This document shows, piece after piece, positions 24,782 to 33,545 of a stretch of DNA of 64,000 nucleotides. The position numbers and the translations under genes were made by a program. This stretch comes from an uncultured Duncaniella sp. (GTDB lineage: Bacteria; Bacteroidota; Bacteroidia; Bacteroidales; Muribaculaceae). The notes below the pieces were generated by a model, which was not told the DNA's origin, made no database searches, and worked only from the letters and a program-made list of their open reading frames with translations. Numbering within the stretch: the first letter of the stretch is position 1; each line of letters starts with the position of its first letter. Location of the stretch: contig CAJUCI010000011.1 in the NCBI GenBank assembly GCA_910584825.1, positions 1-64,000 of the forward strand. The letters run 5' to 3'.

Positions 24782-26109
24782 GACTTGATGGCTGACAGGT
24801 TACGCCAGAACTTGCGCAGACGGAAGAACGGCTTGTCCTCGTTGAGACGGGCCACCTTGAGCCACTGCTGCGAGTTGAAGTCGACATCCCATTCGCATAT
24901 GCCGTCGAGGCGGAATATGGGGTGGTAGTGCTTTACCTTATACAGCCTCTTGCCTTCGGCGTCATAGGTCTTCCATGCCATTGTGACGGTGTAGAGGCGG
25001 TGAATCTCGGCGGCCAGCAGCGGTGTCAGCTCGTGGTTGTGCAGCAGTCGCTCCACCTGCGAGAGGTTATACCATTTGCCCTTGAATGCCGAGTTTTTCA
25101 GCACGGCCTCCGACTTGGGGCAGCAGATGTAGTGGAATGTATTGCGCCCGCCTGTAGCCTCGCGCGACGTGTACATGTAGCGCAGCGTGAAGTCAGACTC
25201 GTCGAGACGGCTCATGTTGCAGAAGTGGAGCGTGGCACGCTCGAGCGACAGTTTGTCCTGATGGGGCAGGGTCACTGCAGCCGGTGTGTCAAACATGTGT
25301 CCATCAGGGGTCTCGTTGAACTCATCATCGTCGCGCGACAGGTAGAAACTGTTGCCCGAGATTATGATTATCCTGACGGTGGTCGACGCGCCCTGTCGGC
25401 GGTCGCTGCCGTCCATGTCCTGATAGTAGTAGGCCCATATGGTGAAGCATCGCGCGCCGATATAGAAGATGGACACGAGATACAGTATCATGGGTATCCA
25501 CCCGAAGAAAAATTTGTCAGGGACGTTGATGTTAACGTTGATGTAGAAGAGGGTGTAATATGTCCAAGCGATGATTGACAGCACTGCCGAGATGGCTATC
25601 ATGAAGAAACGCTGGAATCGCACCTCCTGCGAGAATATCTGCCCGATAAAACCGCGCTCCGATACGTTGCCGAGCACGAGCGCGCACCTTTGGCATGCCC
25701 TATAGCGTTTGCCGCGCACGTATGACCATGCTGCGGTGACGAGTGTGGCCGGACCGATTATGAGGAGCGTGACGAAGGGTATCGAGTTGTTGAGCGAGGC
25801 CGCCTCGTAGAAATATTTTATGTATCCGCGTGAGTATATGAGGCTGATGGCCACCATTATCAGCGCGGAGTAGAATAGCGAGCGGGCGGCGATGGTGAGT
25901 ATGAGCGGGCATACTGCGGTGTGGTTGCGCAGTGACGAACGGTCATAGTAGACAAGCGCGCCCGAGAATGCCAGGCATATGATGGGAATGAGCAGCGGGG
26001 GGATATAGACGCTGAGCAGTATGGGCAGACTCAGCGAACCCCCAGCTATGACCCAGTTGAGCCAAAGGCTGAAGATTGATGTTTCGTGTGTTAGATTCCT
26101 GTCAGACAT
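24778..26109 (-). CDS. Hypothetical membrane protein coupled to miaA
   Basis: I do not recognise this 443-residue protein. About six hydrophobic helices fill residues 15-245 (for example VIAGGSLSLPILLSVYIPPL and FFMIAISAVLSIIAWTYYTL). A CQRC motif lies at about residue 138 after the fourth helix, like half of a rubredoxin knuckle. The C-terminal 200 residues are soluble and contain many His, Tyr and acidic residues. It overlaps miaA by 4 nt and is followed upstream, 24 nt away, by the DPP4 gene on the same strand. It may therefore be in one transcript with both. No transport or enzyme motif is seen. Confidence 0.6.
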   Translation of the reverse strand: MSDRNLTHETSIFSLWLNWVIAGGSLSLPILLSVYIPPLLIPIICLAFSGALVYYDRSSLRNHTAVCPLILTIAARSLFYSALIMVAISLIYSRGYIKYFYEAASLNNSIPFVTLLIIGPATLVTAAWSYVRGKRYRACQRCALVLGNVSERGFIGQIFSQEVRFQRFFMIAISAVLSIIAWTYYTLFYINVNINVPDKFFFGWIPMILYLVSIFYIGARCFTIWAYYYQDMDGSDRRQGASTTVRIIIISGNSFYLSRDDDEFNETPDGHMFDTPAAVTLPHQDKLSLERATLHFCNMSRLDESDFTLRYMYTSREATGGRNTFHYICCPKSEAVLKNSAFKGKWYNLSQVERLLHNHELTPLLAAEIHRLYTVTMAWKTYDAEGKRLYKVKHYHPIFRLDGICEWDVDFNSQQWLKVARLNEDKPFFRLRKFWRNLSAIKS

Positions 26110-26133
26110 GATAATTCTTCAGGGAGAGTACGG

Positions 26134-28338
26134 TCAGAGATTCTTGTCGAAATAATCGAGCATTTTAGAGTAAACGTTGAGGCGTGAGTCGCATCCGTAG
26201 ATGGAGTGATTCATGTTAGGGTAGAGAAACATGTCACAGAATTTCCCGTATGACTGCATAACGGACACATACTGCATTGTGTTCATGAGATGCACATTGT
26301 CGTCGGCGGTGCCGTGCATTATGAGCAGGGGTATGTCCATATCGGTCAGATGGTTGATTGGCGACGACTCGCGATAGCCCTCGGCATTTTCCTGCGGGGT
26401 GAGCATGTAACGCTCGGAGTAGACGGTGTCATAATAACGCCAGTCGGTGACCGGGGCGATGGCCACGGCGCATGCGAAGGCCGACGAGGGCATTGAGACG
26501 GTCATGAGCGTCTGATAGCCTCCGTAACTCCATCCCGTCAGACCGATGCGCGCGGGGTCGACATAGGGGAGCGATGCGGCCCAGCGGGCGGCTCCCTGCA
26601 GGTCGATGCCCTCGTAGTGGCCGAGGTTCTTGTAGACGATGGTCTCCCATGCGCGTCCTTTGCCGCCTGTGCCGCGCGGGTCGACGCAGAGCACCACGTA
26701 GCCGTGCAGGGCGGCATACTGTGTCCAGTCCACACTCCAGCGGTCAAGCACCTGCTGAGAGCCGGGGCCGCTGTATTGTGTGATAATCATCGGGTAACGG
26801 CGTGAGGGGTCGAGGTTGACGGGCTTGATGATATATCCGTCCATGCTCACGCCGTCAGGGGTCGTTACGGTGATGAATTCAGGCTTGGGGGCCGAGGCGT
26901 ATTTTTGAGCCAGCGAGGCGTTGTCCTCGAGCACGCGCACCTTCTTGTCGGCCGGAGCGGTGTAGAGGGTGCATGCCGGAGGGGTTGTGGAGTTGCTGTA
27001 AGTGACGGCATAGTAGTCCATTGTGGGTGAGAACCATGCCGAGGCTGTGCCATTGGCCGGGGTGAGGTGTTTGGCTACCCCCTTGGCGTCAACGCGGGTC
27101 AGCACACGGTTAATCGGGCCGGTGGCTGTGGTCTGGAAGTAGTGGTTGCCCTTCGCGTCAGAGCCGTAATAGGCCTTCACGTCATAGTCGCCCGATGTGA
27201 GCGTCTTGAGCAGCTGCCCTTCGTAGCTGTAGAGATATGCGTGGGTGTAGCCTGTGCGTGCCGAGAGCACGAGAAATCCGTTGGCGAGATAGTGGAGCTG
27301 TTCGTAGGTGGCGGGGTTGAGCCATGCTTCGCTCTGCTCGGTGAGTACCGATTTTGCCACGCCCGATTTGGGGTTGATGGCTATAAGCTCCATGCGCGAC
27401 TGTGCGCGGTCAAGGGTGGTGACCATCAGTCGGCCCGAGGGGTCGGCGGTGTAGCTTATGCGCGGGATATACTCGATTGACGGGCCGGGCAGCGCGAGGT
27501 CTTTGGTCTTGCGGTTGTCCACGTCATAGCTGTGGAGGGTCACTGTAGAGTTGGGTTCGCCTGCCACAGGATACTTGTAGGTGAAGCTGCCGGGATAGAG
27601 TGCATATTGGCGCATAGGGTCGCATGCGCCCTCGTAGAGCGGGAATGAGTAGGCGGGGACGGCCGACTCATTGTATTTCAGATAGCAGAGCGTCATGCAG
27701 TCAGGAGCCCATGACATGGAGCATGATGTGGCAAATTCCTCCTCATACACCCAGTCGGGCACACCGTTGATGGTGTGGTCAACCGAGCCGTCGGTCGTGA
27801 CAGGCACCTCGGTGCCATAGTCGAGCTTTTTGAGATAGATGTTATTGTCGGTAGCCACGAACGCCACCATGCGTCCGTCGGGCGAGAAGAGGGGTGAGCG
27901 TTGCGATGCATGTTCCTCCGAGAGGGGGGTGAGTATGCGGGTACGCAGTTCGTACACGTAATAGGCGGCGCGGGTCGAGTGGCGGTAGATTGGCTCGACG
28001 CCGGTGGCTATGAGTAGTTTCGAGCCGTCGGGGCTGAGTGTGAAGCTTTCGATGCGCTGGATGGTAGCCTGGCGCGTGTGGGTCACGTCCATTACGGTCT
28101 CGCTCTCGGCGCCGGTGCGTATGTCGTGCTTGACCACACGCTTGCCGTCATCCGACAGGCGCAGATATGCCTGCCCGTCAGGCAGGAAGTATGGCTCGGC
28201 TACGTTGCGTGCCGAATTGTTGGGATAGACGTATGGGGCCATGTCGGCAAAGTTGCTGACGTTGGCTTTGGGGGCTGCTGAGAGGGAGAGGACGCTCGCC
28301 GACGCGGCGAGAATGATGGTTGAAGCTATGTATTTCAT
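26134..28338 (-). CDS. Dipeptidyl-peptidase IV-like serine peptidase (S9)
   Basis: A 734-residue exported prolyl-type peptidase. The frame is open to 28359, but the ATG at 28336-28338 begins a proper signal peptide (MKYIASTIILAASASVLSLS). An N-terminal eight-bladed propeller domain (about 40-480) contains SWAPDCMTLCYLKYNES and the DPP4-type EEE-like motif VYEEEFA. The C-terminal alpha/beta-hydrolase has the nucleophile in GWSYGG, an Asp in HGTADDNVH and a His in NMNHSIYG. Such enzymes clip X-Pro dipeptides from peptides in the periplasm. The gene is intact and part of a minus-strand run with the membrane protein and miaA. Confidence 0.93.
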   Translation of the reverse strand: MKYIASTIILAASASVLSLSAAPKANVSNFADMAPYVYPNNSARNVAEPYFLPDGQAYLRLSDDGKRVVKHDIRTGAESETVMDVTHTRQATIQRIESFTLSPDGSKLLIATGVEPIYRHSTRAAYYVYELRTRILTPLSEEHASQRSPLFSPDGRMVAFVATDNNIYLKKLDYGTEVPVTTDGSVDHTINGVPDWVYEEEFATSCSMSWAPDCMTLCYLKYNESAVPAYSFPLYEGACDPMRQYALYPGSFTYKYPVAGEPNSTVTLHSYDVDNRKTKDLALPGPSIEYIPRISYTADPSGRLMVTTLDRAQSRMELIAINPKSGVAKSVLTEQSEAWLNPATYEQLHYLANGFLVLSARTGYTHAYLYSYEGQLLKTLTSGDYDVKAYYGSDAKGNHYFQTTATGPINRVLTRVDAKGVAKHLTPANGTASAWFSPTMDYYAVTYSNSTTPPACTLYTAPADKKVRVLEDNASLAQKYASAPKPEFITVTTPDGVSMDGYIIKPVNLDPSRRYPMIITQYSGPGSQQVLDRWSVDWTQYAALHGYVVLCVDPRGTGGKGRAWETIVYKNLGHYEGIDLQGAARWAASLPYVDPARIGLTGWSYGGYQTLMTVSMPSSAFACAVAIAPVTDWRYYDTVYSERYMLTPQENAEGYRESSPINHLTDMDIPLLIMHGTADDNVHLMNTMQYVSVMQSYGKFCDMFLYPNMNHSIYGCDSRLNVYSKMLDYFDKNL

Positions 28339-28450
28339 AAAAATGAAAGTTACCGGCAAAACTATGCCATTGCCTGTACTTTGAGATTTTTTAGTGTGAG
28401 GTGGCCGTGGCTGTGTGACCTTTGGTTAACGGGATGCGCCCCCGAGCTGA

Positions 28451-30037
28451 TTAGAACAGTGACAGCTGGGCCGCATTGTCGTTGGACGGGCGGCGCGGGG
28501 GCTCATGGTATCCGAAGTCGGGGTCATCCTTATGCTGCGACGAGAACCATTCGGTATTGTCGAGGTCATCGTCGAGTTTTACCTTCTTGGGGCGGCCGCG
28601 ACGCTTGGACGCGGGCTTGGTCGGCTGAGGCTCGGCAAGGAAAGCGTCGGGCGAGGGGATGGCCTCGCTTTCGCCGTAGCGTTCGGAGGGTGATGCAGTG
28701 GCTGAGTTGGCCGATGAGCGGGCCTGTTCAAGCTCACGCTTGAGTTGCTTGATTTCGTTGCGCAGACGGGCCTCGCTGTTGGCCTGATTGTAGAGATTGT
28801 TCTCGATGGTGTGGCGCAGTGAGGCGTTTTCCTCGTTGAGCCGTGCTATCAGCGCGTCGCGGTCGGCACGCTTCTCCTCCTTGAGGGCCTCTTTCAGTTC
28901 GGTTATGCGCGATTCGAGTTTGGCCTTGATTTGCTCGAATGATACTACCTGGTCATGTATCTGCTCGAGGGCCATCTGCTGCTGACGGCAGGTGTCCTCG
29001 TACTCGTTCCGGGCGGCAGCAGCCTGATTGCGCAGGTCGTTAATCATCTCGTCGCTCATGCGGGTCTTGACCTCGAGCTGCTCGCGCAGGGTGCTCTGCT
29101 CGGCAAGTCGGGCGGTCAGTTCGGCTATGCGCCCGTCGCGCTCGGCCAGCTCCTTTTCATGGCCGGTCGAGTCGGCCTCGCTGTTGGCCATCGAGCTTTC
29201 CATTTCGGCGATTTTGGCTGTCAGCTCCTCGGCCTCCTTGCTCTTTTCGGAGAGCTTTTGCTCCGTCTCCTCCATCTCTTTGCCCTTGTCGGCAAGCTGT
29301 TGCTCCAACTCCTTGATGCGCGAGTTGGATGAGTCTATGAGTGCGGCATCGGCGGGATTGCGCTTGTCGGAGAAGAATTTCTCCCTCTCGGCATGGCTCT
29401 TGGCCACTTGAGCCTCGAGGTCGTTGATGCGGTCAAGCAGGGCACGCTTCTGACGCTCGATGCTGAGATGCAGTTTGCGGTTCTCCTGGCGCAGTGATTC
29501 GGTGTTCTTGTTGTCAGCCTCGAGGGCGTTGATGCGTCGTTGCAGACGTTCGCGTTCGGCATCGGCGGCCTGCGCGTCTGATGCAGCCGAGCTGCAGCTG
29601 TGGCTGATGGCGCGGTCGAGTCGCGCACGCAGATTTTCGGAAAGCGAATTTAGCAGATATGCGCGCTGGGCTTCGATGGAAAGGCATCGGCTTATGAAGT
29701 CGGGCTGGGCGGCGTTGAATTGCTCGATGATTGCGTCAAAGAGGTCGCCCGGCAGTTCAGGGTCGGCTGAAGTCACATCAGCCTGAGTCTTGACAGCCTC
29801 GCCGTCAGAGTGGCTGTCGCTTGTCGCCGGAGTGGCGTCAGATGCTGCGGCATCGCCGTCAGATGTCTGACCCTCGCGCGCCGTATTAGCGGCAGACGGG
29901 GTAGTCGGGGTAGGCTTCGGCGACATCACACGCGGCTGGGCAGCATAGGTGGGAAGCGATGAGTCATACTCCTCGTCATCCTCCTCGCTCTCGCCTCCAA
30001 ACCCAAAGGCATTCATAACTCCTTTCCAGAATGACAT
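28451..30037 (-). CDS. Coiled-coil protein with AT-hook-like basic patch and C-terminal clamp-binding motif
   Basis: A 528-residue protein with no recognised enzyme domain. The first 85 residues are acidic and low-complexity. Residues about 100-440 form a very long coiled coil (heptad-rich, Leu/Glu/Lys/Arg). The tail holds RRGRPKK at 479-485, an AT-hook-like minor-groove motif. The protein ends exactly in QLSLF (524-528), a perfect match to the bacterial sliding-clamp (DnaN) binding consensus QL(S/D)LF. No signal peptide is present, so it is cytosolic. A structural protein tethered to replicating DNA or the nucleoid is inferred. A chance match of five residues at the very C-terminus cannot be excluded. 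A -7-type TAACTTTG lies at 30081-30088. Confidence 0.7.
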   Translation of the reverse strand: MSFWKGVMNAFGFGGESEEDDEEYDSSLPTYAAQPRVMSPKPTPTTPSAANTAREGQTSDGDAAASDATPATSDSHSDGEAVKTQADVTSADPELPGDLFDAIIEQFNAAQPDFISRCLSIEAQRAYLLNSLSENLRARLDRAISHSCSSAASDAQAADAERERLQRRINALEADNKNTESLRQENRKLHLSIERQKRALLDRINDLEAQVAKSHAEREKFFSDKRNPADAALIDSSNSRIKELEQQLADKGKEMEETEQKLSEKSKEAEELTAKIAEMESSMANSEADSTGHEKELAERDGRIAELTARLAEQSTLREQLEVKTRMSDEMINDLRNQAAAARNEYEDTCRQQQMALEQIHDQVVSFEQIKAKLESRITELKEALKEEKRADRDALIARLNEENASLRHTIENNLYNQANSEARLRNEIKQLKRELEQARSSANSATASPSERYGESEAIPSPDAFLAEPQPTKPASKRRGRPKKVKLDDDLDNTEWFSSQHKDDPDFGYHEPPRRPSNDNAAQLSLF

Positions 30038-30080
30038 GTCAAAATATGGTGTTTAAGGTGGGTGTAGTTACTTATTTTCG

Positions 30081-30088
30081 CAAAGTTA
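30081..30088 (-). promoter_or_regulatory. -7 element for the coiled-coil gene
   Basis: TAACTTTG on the minus strand, about 45 nt before the ATG at 30037, fits the Bacteroidetes -7 box. A clear -33 TTG at the right distance is not seen. Confidence 0.45.
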
Positions 30089-30237
30089 ACTCAAATTTCG
30101 CATAATAGCTAAGAAATTGGGAAATAAAATTGCATTAGTGGTTAACGAGATGGTGTGCATTTCACACCAAAGAAAATTCAACGGCGTTTCAAAGGCCGTT
30201 TATATCAATTGTAAATATTTTTACAAGCAAGATGTCA

Positions 30238-30264
30238 GATAATAGTTTATTATCGTTATTTTTG
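30238..30264 (+). promoter_or_regulatory. KilA-N promoter with palindrome in the spacer
   Basis: A perfect palindrome GATAATA-GTT-TATTATC (30238-30254) lies directly upstream of a -7 box TATTTTTG (30257-30264), where a bound regulator would stop RNA polymerase. The KilA-N protein itself is a candidate ligand. No clean -33 box is present. The rest of the 30038-30291 gap is AT-rich and empty of genes. Confidence 0.5.
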
Positions 30265-30291
30265 TGACTGACTATCATTACTTAAAAATCT

Positions 30292-31098
30292 ATGGCTAAA
30301 ATCACGGTGCAGAATACGGATATTTCTGTCATAAAATACAATGATGAGGATTATATCAGCCTCACTGATATGGCGAGAAGCCAATTCCAGGAGCATATCA
30401 TATTTCGATGGCTCAGTCTGAAAGGCACGATAGAATACCTTGGCGAATGGGAGATGCTGTATAATCCTGATTTTAATTGTACCGATTTCGGTACAATTAA
30501 AAATGCCGCGGGCAGTAATAATTTTGTTTTGTCGGTGAAAACCTGGGTGGAGCGGACTAATGCGATAGGCATTTGTTCCAAGGCCGGACGTTATGGCGGA
30601 ACGTATGCTCACCGCGACATCGCCTATCATTTCGGCATGTGGATTTCTCCTAAATTTCAGCTGCTTCTCGTTAAGGAGTATCAGCGGCTCAAGGCCGAGG
30701 AGCAAAGGTTGCTGGGCTGGTCGGCAAAACGCGAATTGTCAAAGATAAACTACCTGATACATACCGATGCTGTCAGGCAAAATCTTATACCCAAGGAGGT
30801 GACTCGGACTCAGGCTAATATCATTTATGCTAATGAGGCTGATGTGCTGAATGTTGCAATGTTCGGGATGACTGCCAGGCAATGGCGTGACACTAATCCT
30901 CAGCTTAAAGGCAACATACGGGATTATGCCACTATAAATGAGCTGATATGTCTTTCTAATATGGAAAATCTCAATGCCGTGTTTATTGAGCAGGGTTTAT
31001 CCCAAAGTGAACGGCTTGTCAGATTAAATCAGATAGCAATCCATCAGATGAGCATATTGGAGGGGGGAGGTGATAATGGCCGTAGATTATTGAAATGA
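30292..31098 (+). CDS. KilA-N domain protein
   Basis: A 268-residue protein with an N-terminal KilA-N DNA-binding domain (about 1-125; YISLTDMARSQFQEHIIFRW through the long strand region to GGTYAHRDIAYHFGMWISPKFQLLLVKEYQRL). A C-terminal helical region of unknown role follows (about 130-268; NIIYANEADVLNVAMFGMTA). KilA-N proteins are common in phages and in Bacteroidetes genomes, where solitary copies have no known function. It has its own palindrome-bearing promoter and a strong terminator, and no phage genes are around it, so it is a lone element. Composition is AT-richer than the flanking rnf and coiled-coil genes, which suggests transfer. Confidence 0.82.
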   Translation: MAKITVQNTDISVIKYNDEDYISLTDMARSQFQEHIIFRWLSLKGTIEYLGEWEMLYNPDFNCTDFGTIKNAAGSNNFVLSVKTWVERTNAIGICSKAGRYGGTYAHRDIAYHFGMWISPKFQLLLVKEYQRLKAEEQRLLGWSAKRELSKINYLIHTDAVRQNLIPKEVTRTQANIIYANEADVLNVAMFGMTARQWRDTNPQLKGNIRDYATINELICLSNMENLNAVFIEQGLSQSERLVRLNQIAIHQMSILEGGGDNGRRLLK

Positions 31099-31137
31099 TT
31101 TCCTGCTTCGTCTCACAAATGATATTGCAGAGCTCTG

Positions 31138-31186
31138 AAAAACCGCCCACGGGACATGCTGATTTGCTGACCCGTGGGCGGTTTTT
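31138..31186. terminator. Strong bidirectional terminator between kilA-N and rnfC
   Basis: AAAAACCGCCCACGGG (31138-31153) pairs with CCCGTGGGCGGTTTTT (31171-31186) around a 17-nt loop. A-run and T-run flanks make it work for both converging genes. It seals the rnf operon 19 nt after the rnfC stop. Confidence 0.92.
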
Positions 31187-31204
31187 ATGATTTGTATGTG
31201 GGTG

Positions 31205-32545
31205 TTATGCCTTGGCTGCGGCGGCGCGGGCGCGCATGGCGGCCATGACTTTGGCTTTGCCGACGCGGATGTAGTCGACCAGCGGACGCGATGCGGGGCA
31301 GATGTAGCTGCATGAGCCGCATTCGATACAGTTGGCTATCTTCTCCTGCTCGGCGTCGTCATAGTTTTTCAGGCGCGAGAGGGTGCTGAGAAGGAACGGC
31401 TCGAGACCCATAGGACAGGCGTTGACACATGCGCCGCAACGGATGCACGGCTCGGCCTCGCGACGGTGGGCGTAGCGCGAGTCGAGGAGTATGCCCGATG
31501 TGCCCTTAATCATGGGGGTGTTGAGGGTCGAGGCGGTGCGTCCCATCATGGGGCCGCCGAGGATTATCTTCTCATAGTCCTTATTCTCGACGAGTGTGGC
31601 AAGGATGGTGCCGAGGGGCACGCGCAGGTTCTTGCCCTCGTTGCCGTCGTGGATGGTGAGCACGCGGTCAAGGATAGGCTCGTTGTGATAGACGGCACGG
31701 TAGACGGCATAGGCTGTTGCCACGTTCTGGACTATCGAGCCTGTGGCGATGGGGAGTGCGCCTGAGGGCACTTCGCGGCCTGTGACAGCCTCGATGAGCT
31801 GTTTCTCACCGCCCTGGGGATACTTGACCTGCATGGTCATGACCTCGATGCCGGGGACTGAGGCGCATGCCTCGGTCATGGCGGCGATGGCCTCGGGCTT
31901 ATTGTTTTCGATGGCGATGATGCCACGGGTCACTCCGGCGGCACGCACGAGGAGCTGGACACCCTTGACTATCTCGCGGGCGTTCTCACGCATGAGCATG
32001 TCGTCACACGAGAGGCAAGGCTCGCACTCGGCAGCGTTGATGATGACCACCTCGGCCTTTGAGCCGGGAGGGGGCGAGAGCTTGACGTGGGCGGGGAATG
32101 TAGCTCCGCCGAGACCTACGATACCTGCGTCCTTGATAAGGCCGATGATTTCTTTCGGCTCGAGCGCGGCCACTTCGGCCTCGGTACGCTTGGGCTCTTT
32201 GTCGGCCATGGCTGCGGCGTCGGCTTCGCGGTCAGTCTCGTCGCTCTTGATGTAGATGGCCTCGACGGGCATACCCTGGGGGGTGCGGGCGGTGTCGATT
32301 TTGACTACGGTGCCCGATATGGGGGTGTGGACGTGTGCCGAGACGAAACCTCCGGCCTCAGCCACGAGGTCGCCGCGGTTGACATGGTCGCCCTTCTTGA
32401 CCACAGGTTTGGCGGGCGCGCCGATGTGCTGCGACACGGGGAGCACTACCTCGGCGGGGAGCGGCATGTTGACGATGGGCTTGCCTGCCGCTATCTTATT
32501 CTCGGCGGGATGCACGCCGCCGATTTTGAATGTATGCAGTTTCAT
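31205..32545 (-). CDS. rnfC: Rnf complex subunit RnfC
   Basis: A 446-residue membrane-associated subunit of the ferredoxin:NAD+ oxidoreductase (Rnf). An N-terminal barrel-sandwich-like domain (about 20-90; HIGAPAKPVVKKGDHVNRGD) precedes the flavin/NAD-binding domain (GLGGATFPAHVKL, about 145) and an SLBB domain. Two 4Fe-4S sites lie at the end: CIRCGACVNACPMGLEP and CIECGSCSYICPASRPL. The length is typical for Bacteroidetes. It lies 22 nt after rnfB. In Bacteroidetes rnfC is normally followed by rnfD-G-E-A, but here a terminator follows at once, and a KilA-N gene on the other strand lies beyond it. Confidence 0.95.
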   Translation of the reverse strand: MKLHTFKIGGVHPAENKIAAGKPIVNMPLPAEVVLPVSQHIGAPAKPVVKKGDHVNRGDLVAEAGGFVSAHVHTPISGTVVKIDTARTPQGMPVEAIYIKSDETDREADAAAMADKEPKRTEAEVAALEPKEIIGLIKDAGIVGLGGATFPAHVKLSPPPGSKAEVVIINAAECEPCLSCDDMLMRENAREIVKGVQLLVRAAGVTRGIIAIENNKPEAIAAMTEACASVPGIEVMTMQVKYPQGGEKQLIEAVTGREVPSGALPIATGSIVQNVATAYAVYRAVYHNEPILDRVLTIHDGNEGKNLRVPLGTILATLVENKDYEKIILGGPMMGRTASTLNTPMIKGTSGILLDSRYAHRREAEPCIRCGACVNACPMGLEPFLLSTLSRLKNYDDAEQEKIANCIECGSCSYICPASRPLVDYIRVGKAKVMAAMRARAAAAKA

Positions 32546-32567
32546 AAAATAATGGCGTGGGGGAGGA

Positions 32568-33449
32568 TTATACGGTGGCCGGTTCTGACTTCTTTTCGGG
32601 GGCGGGAGCGGCTGCTGCCGGCTCGGCCTTCTTGACGGGGAAGTTCACGGCATGGATGGCGTGGGTCGGGCACTGGTCGACGCACTTCTTGCAGAGCTTG
32701 CACTTCTCGTAGTCGATATATGCAAGATTGTTGGCTACGGTGATGGCTTCGTGGGGGCATGTCTTGGCGCATTTGCCGCAACCGATACATGACACCTTGC
32801 ACTCCTTCATGGCCACTGCGCCCTTCTCCTTATTGGAGCATGCCACATATACGCGCATGCCGCGCGGGCCCTTGTAGCGAAGCTCGATGATGGCGCGGGG
32901 GCATGCCTTGGTGCATGCGCCACAGCCTACGCACTTGTCCTCGATGACTTCGGGCAGGCCGGTCTCGAGATTCATTCTCATGGCTCCGTAGGGGCAGGCC
33001 TCCACGCAGTCACCGCAACCGAGACATCCGTTGGGGCAAGCTGACTCGCCCGAGCCGAGCGATGCGAGCACGGCGCATGAGGGCGCGCCTTCGAAGCGGG
33101 CGAGGGAGTGACGGAGGTCACACGTGCCGTTACACTTGATTACAGCAATCTTGGGCTTGGTCACCACGGGTGCCAGGCCTACGATTTCGCCGATTTTCTT
33201 CATTACTTCAGCACCTGACGAGGGGCACGAGAGCCCGTCGAGGGTGTCGGCACCTACACAGGCCGCTGCAAAGTCGCGGCATCCGCTGCGTCCGCAGCCG
33301 CCACAGTTGGCTCCGGGCAGCAGGGCTTCGACCTGGTCGATGCGGGGGTCCTCCTGCACATGAAAGCGTTGGGCCACGAAATACAGCACGGTGGCTCCGA
33401 CGATTCCTATGATTCCGAGGACGATGATTGATAGGGTAATTACGTTCAT
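32568..33449 (-). CDS. rnfB: Rnf complex subunit RnfB
   Basis: A 293-residue iron-sulfur subunit that accepts electrons from ferredoxin. One N-terminal membrane helix (about 5-27) is followed by the Fe-S domain LLPGANCGGCGRSGCRDFA, whose fourth Cys lies in LSCPS. Four further ferredoxin-type CxxCxxCxxxCP groups come next: CLGCGDCVEACP, CVGCGACTKACP, CIGCGKCAKTCP and CKLCKKCVDQCP. The tail is Ala/Pro/Glu/Lys-rich (about 275-293). The longer multi-cluster RnfB is the anaerobe/Bacteroidetes form. It lies 96 nt downstream of the rseC-like gene and 22 nt upstream of rnfC. Confidence 0.95.
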   Translation of the reverse strand: MNVITLSIIVLGIIGIVGATVLYFVAQRFHVQEDPRIDQVEALLPGANCGGCGRSGCRDFAAACVGADTLDGLSCPSSGAEVMKKIGEIVGLAPVVTKPKIAVIKCNGTCDLRHSLARFEGAPSCAVLASLGSGESACPNGCLGCGDCVEACPYGAMRMNLETGLPEVIEDKCVGCGACTKACPRAIIELRYKGPRGMRVYVACSNKEKGAVAMKECKVSCIGCGKCAKTCPHEAITVANNLAYIDYEKCKLCKKCVDQCPTHAIHAVNFPVKKAEPAAAAPAPEKKSEPATV

Positions 33450-33545
33450 GGTATGTGATGAAATGTTTATTGAGTCGTGGATTGGATTTTTGGCAGGTGT
33501 GTATTATTTAAGGTCGATGATGGCTGACGGTGGGTGAGGCGGAGG

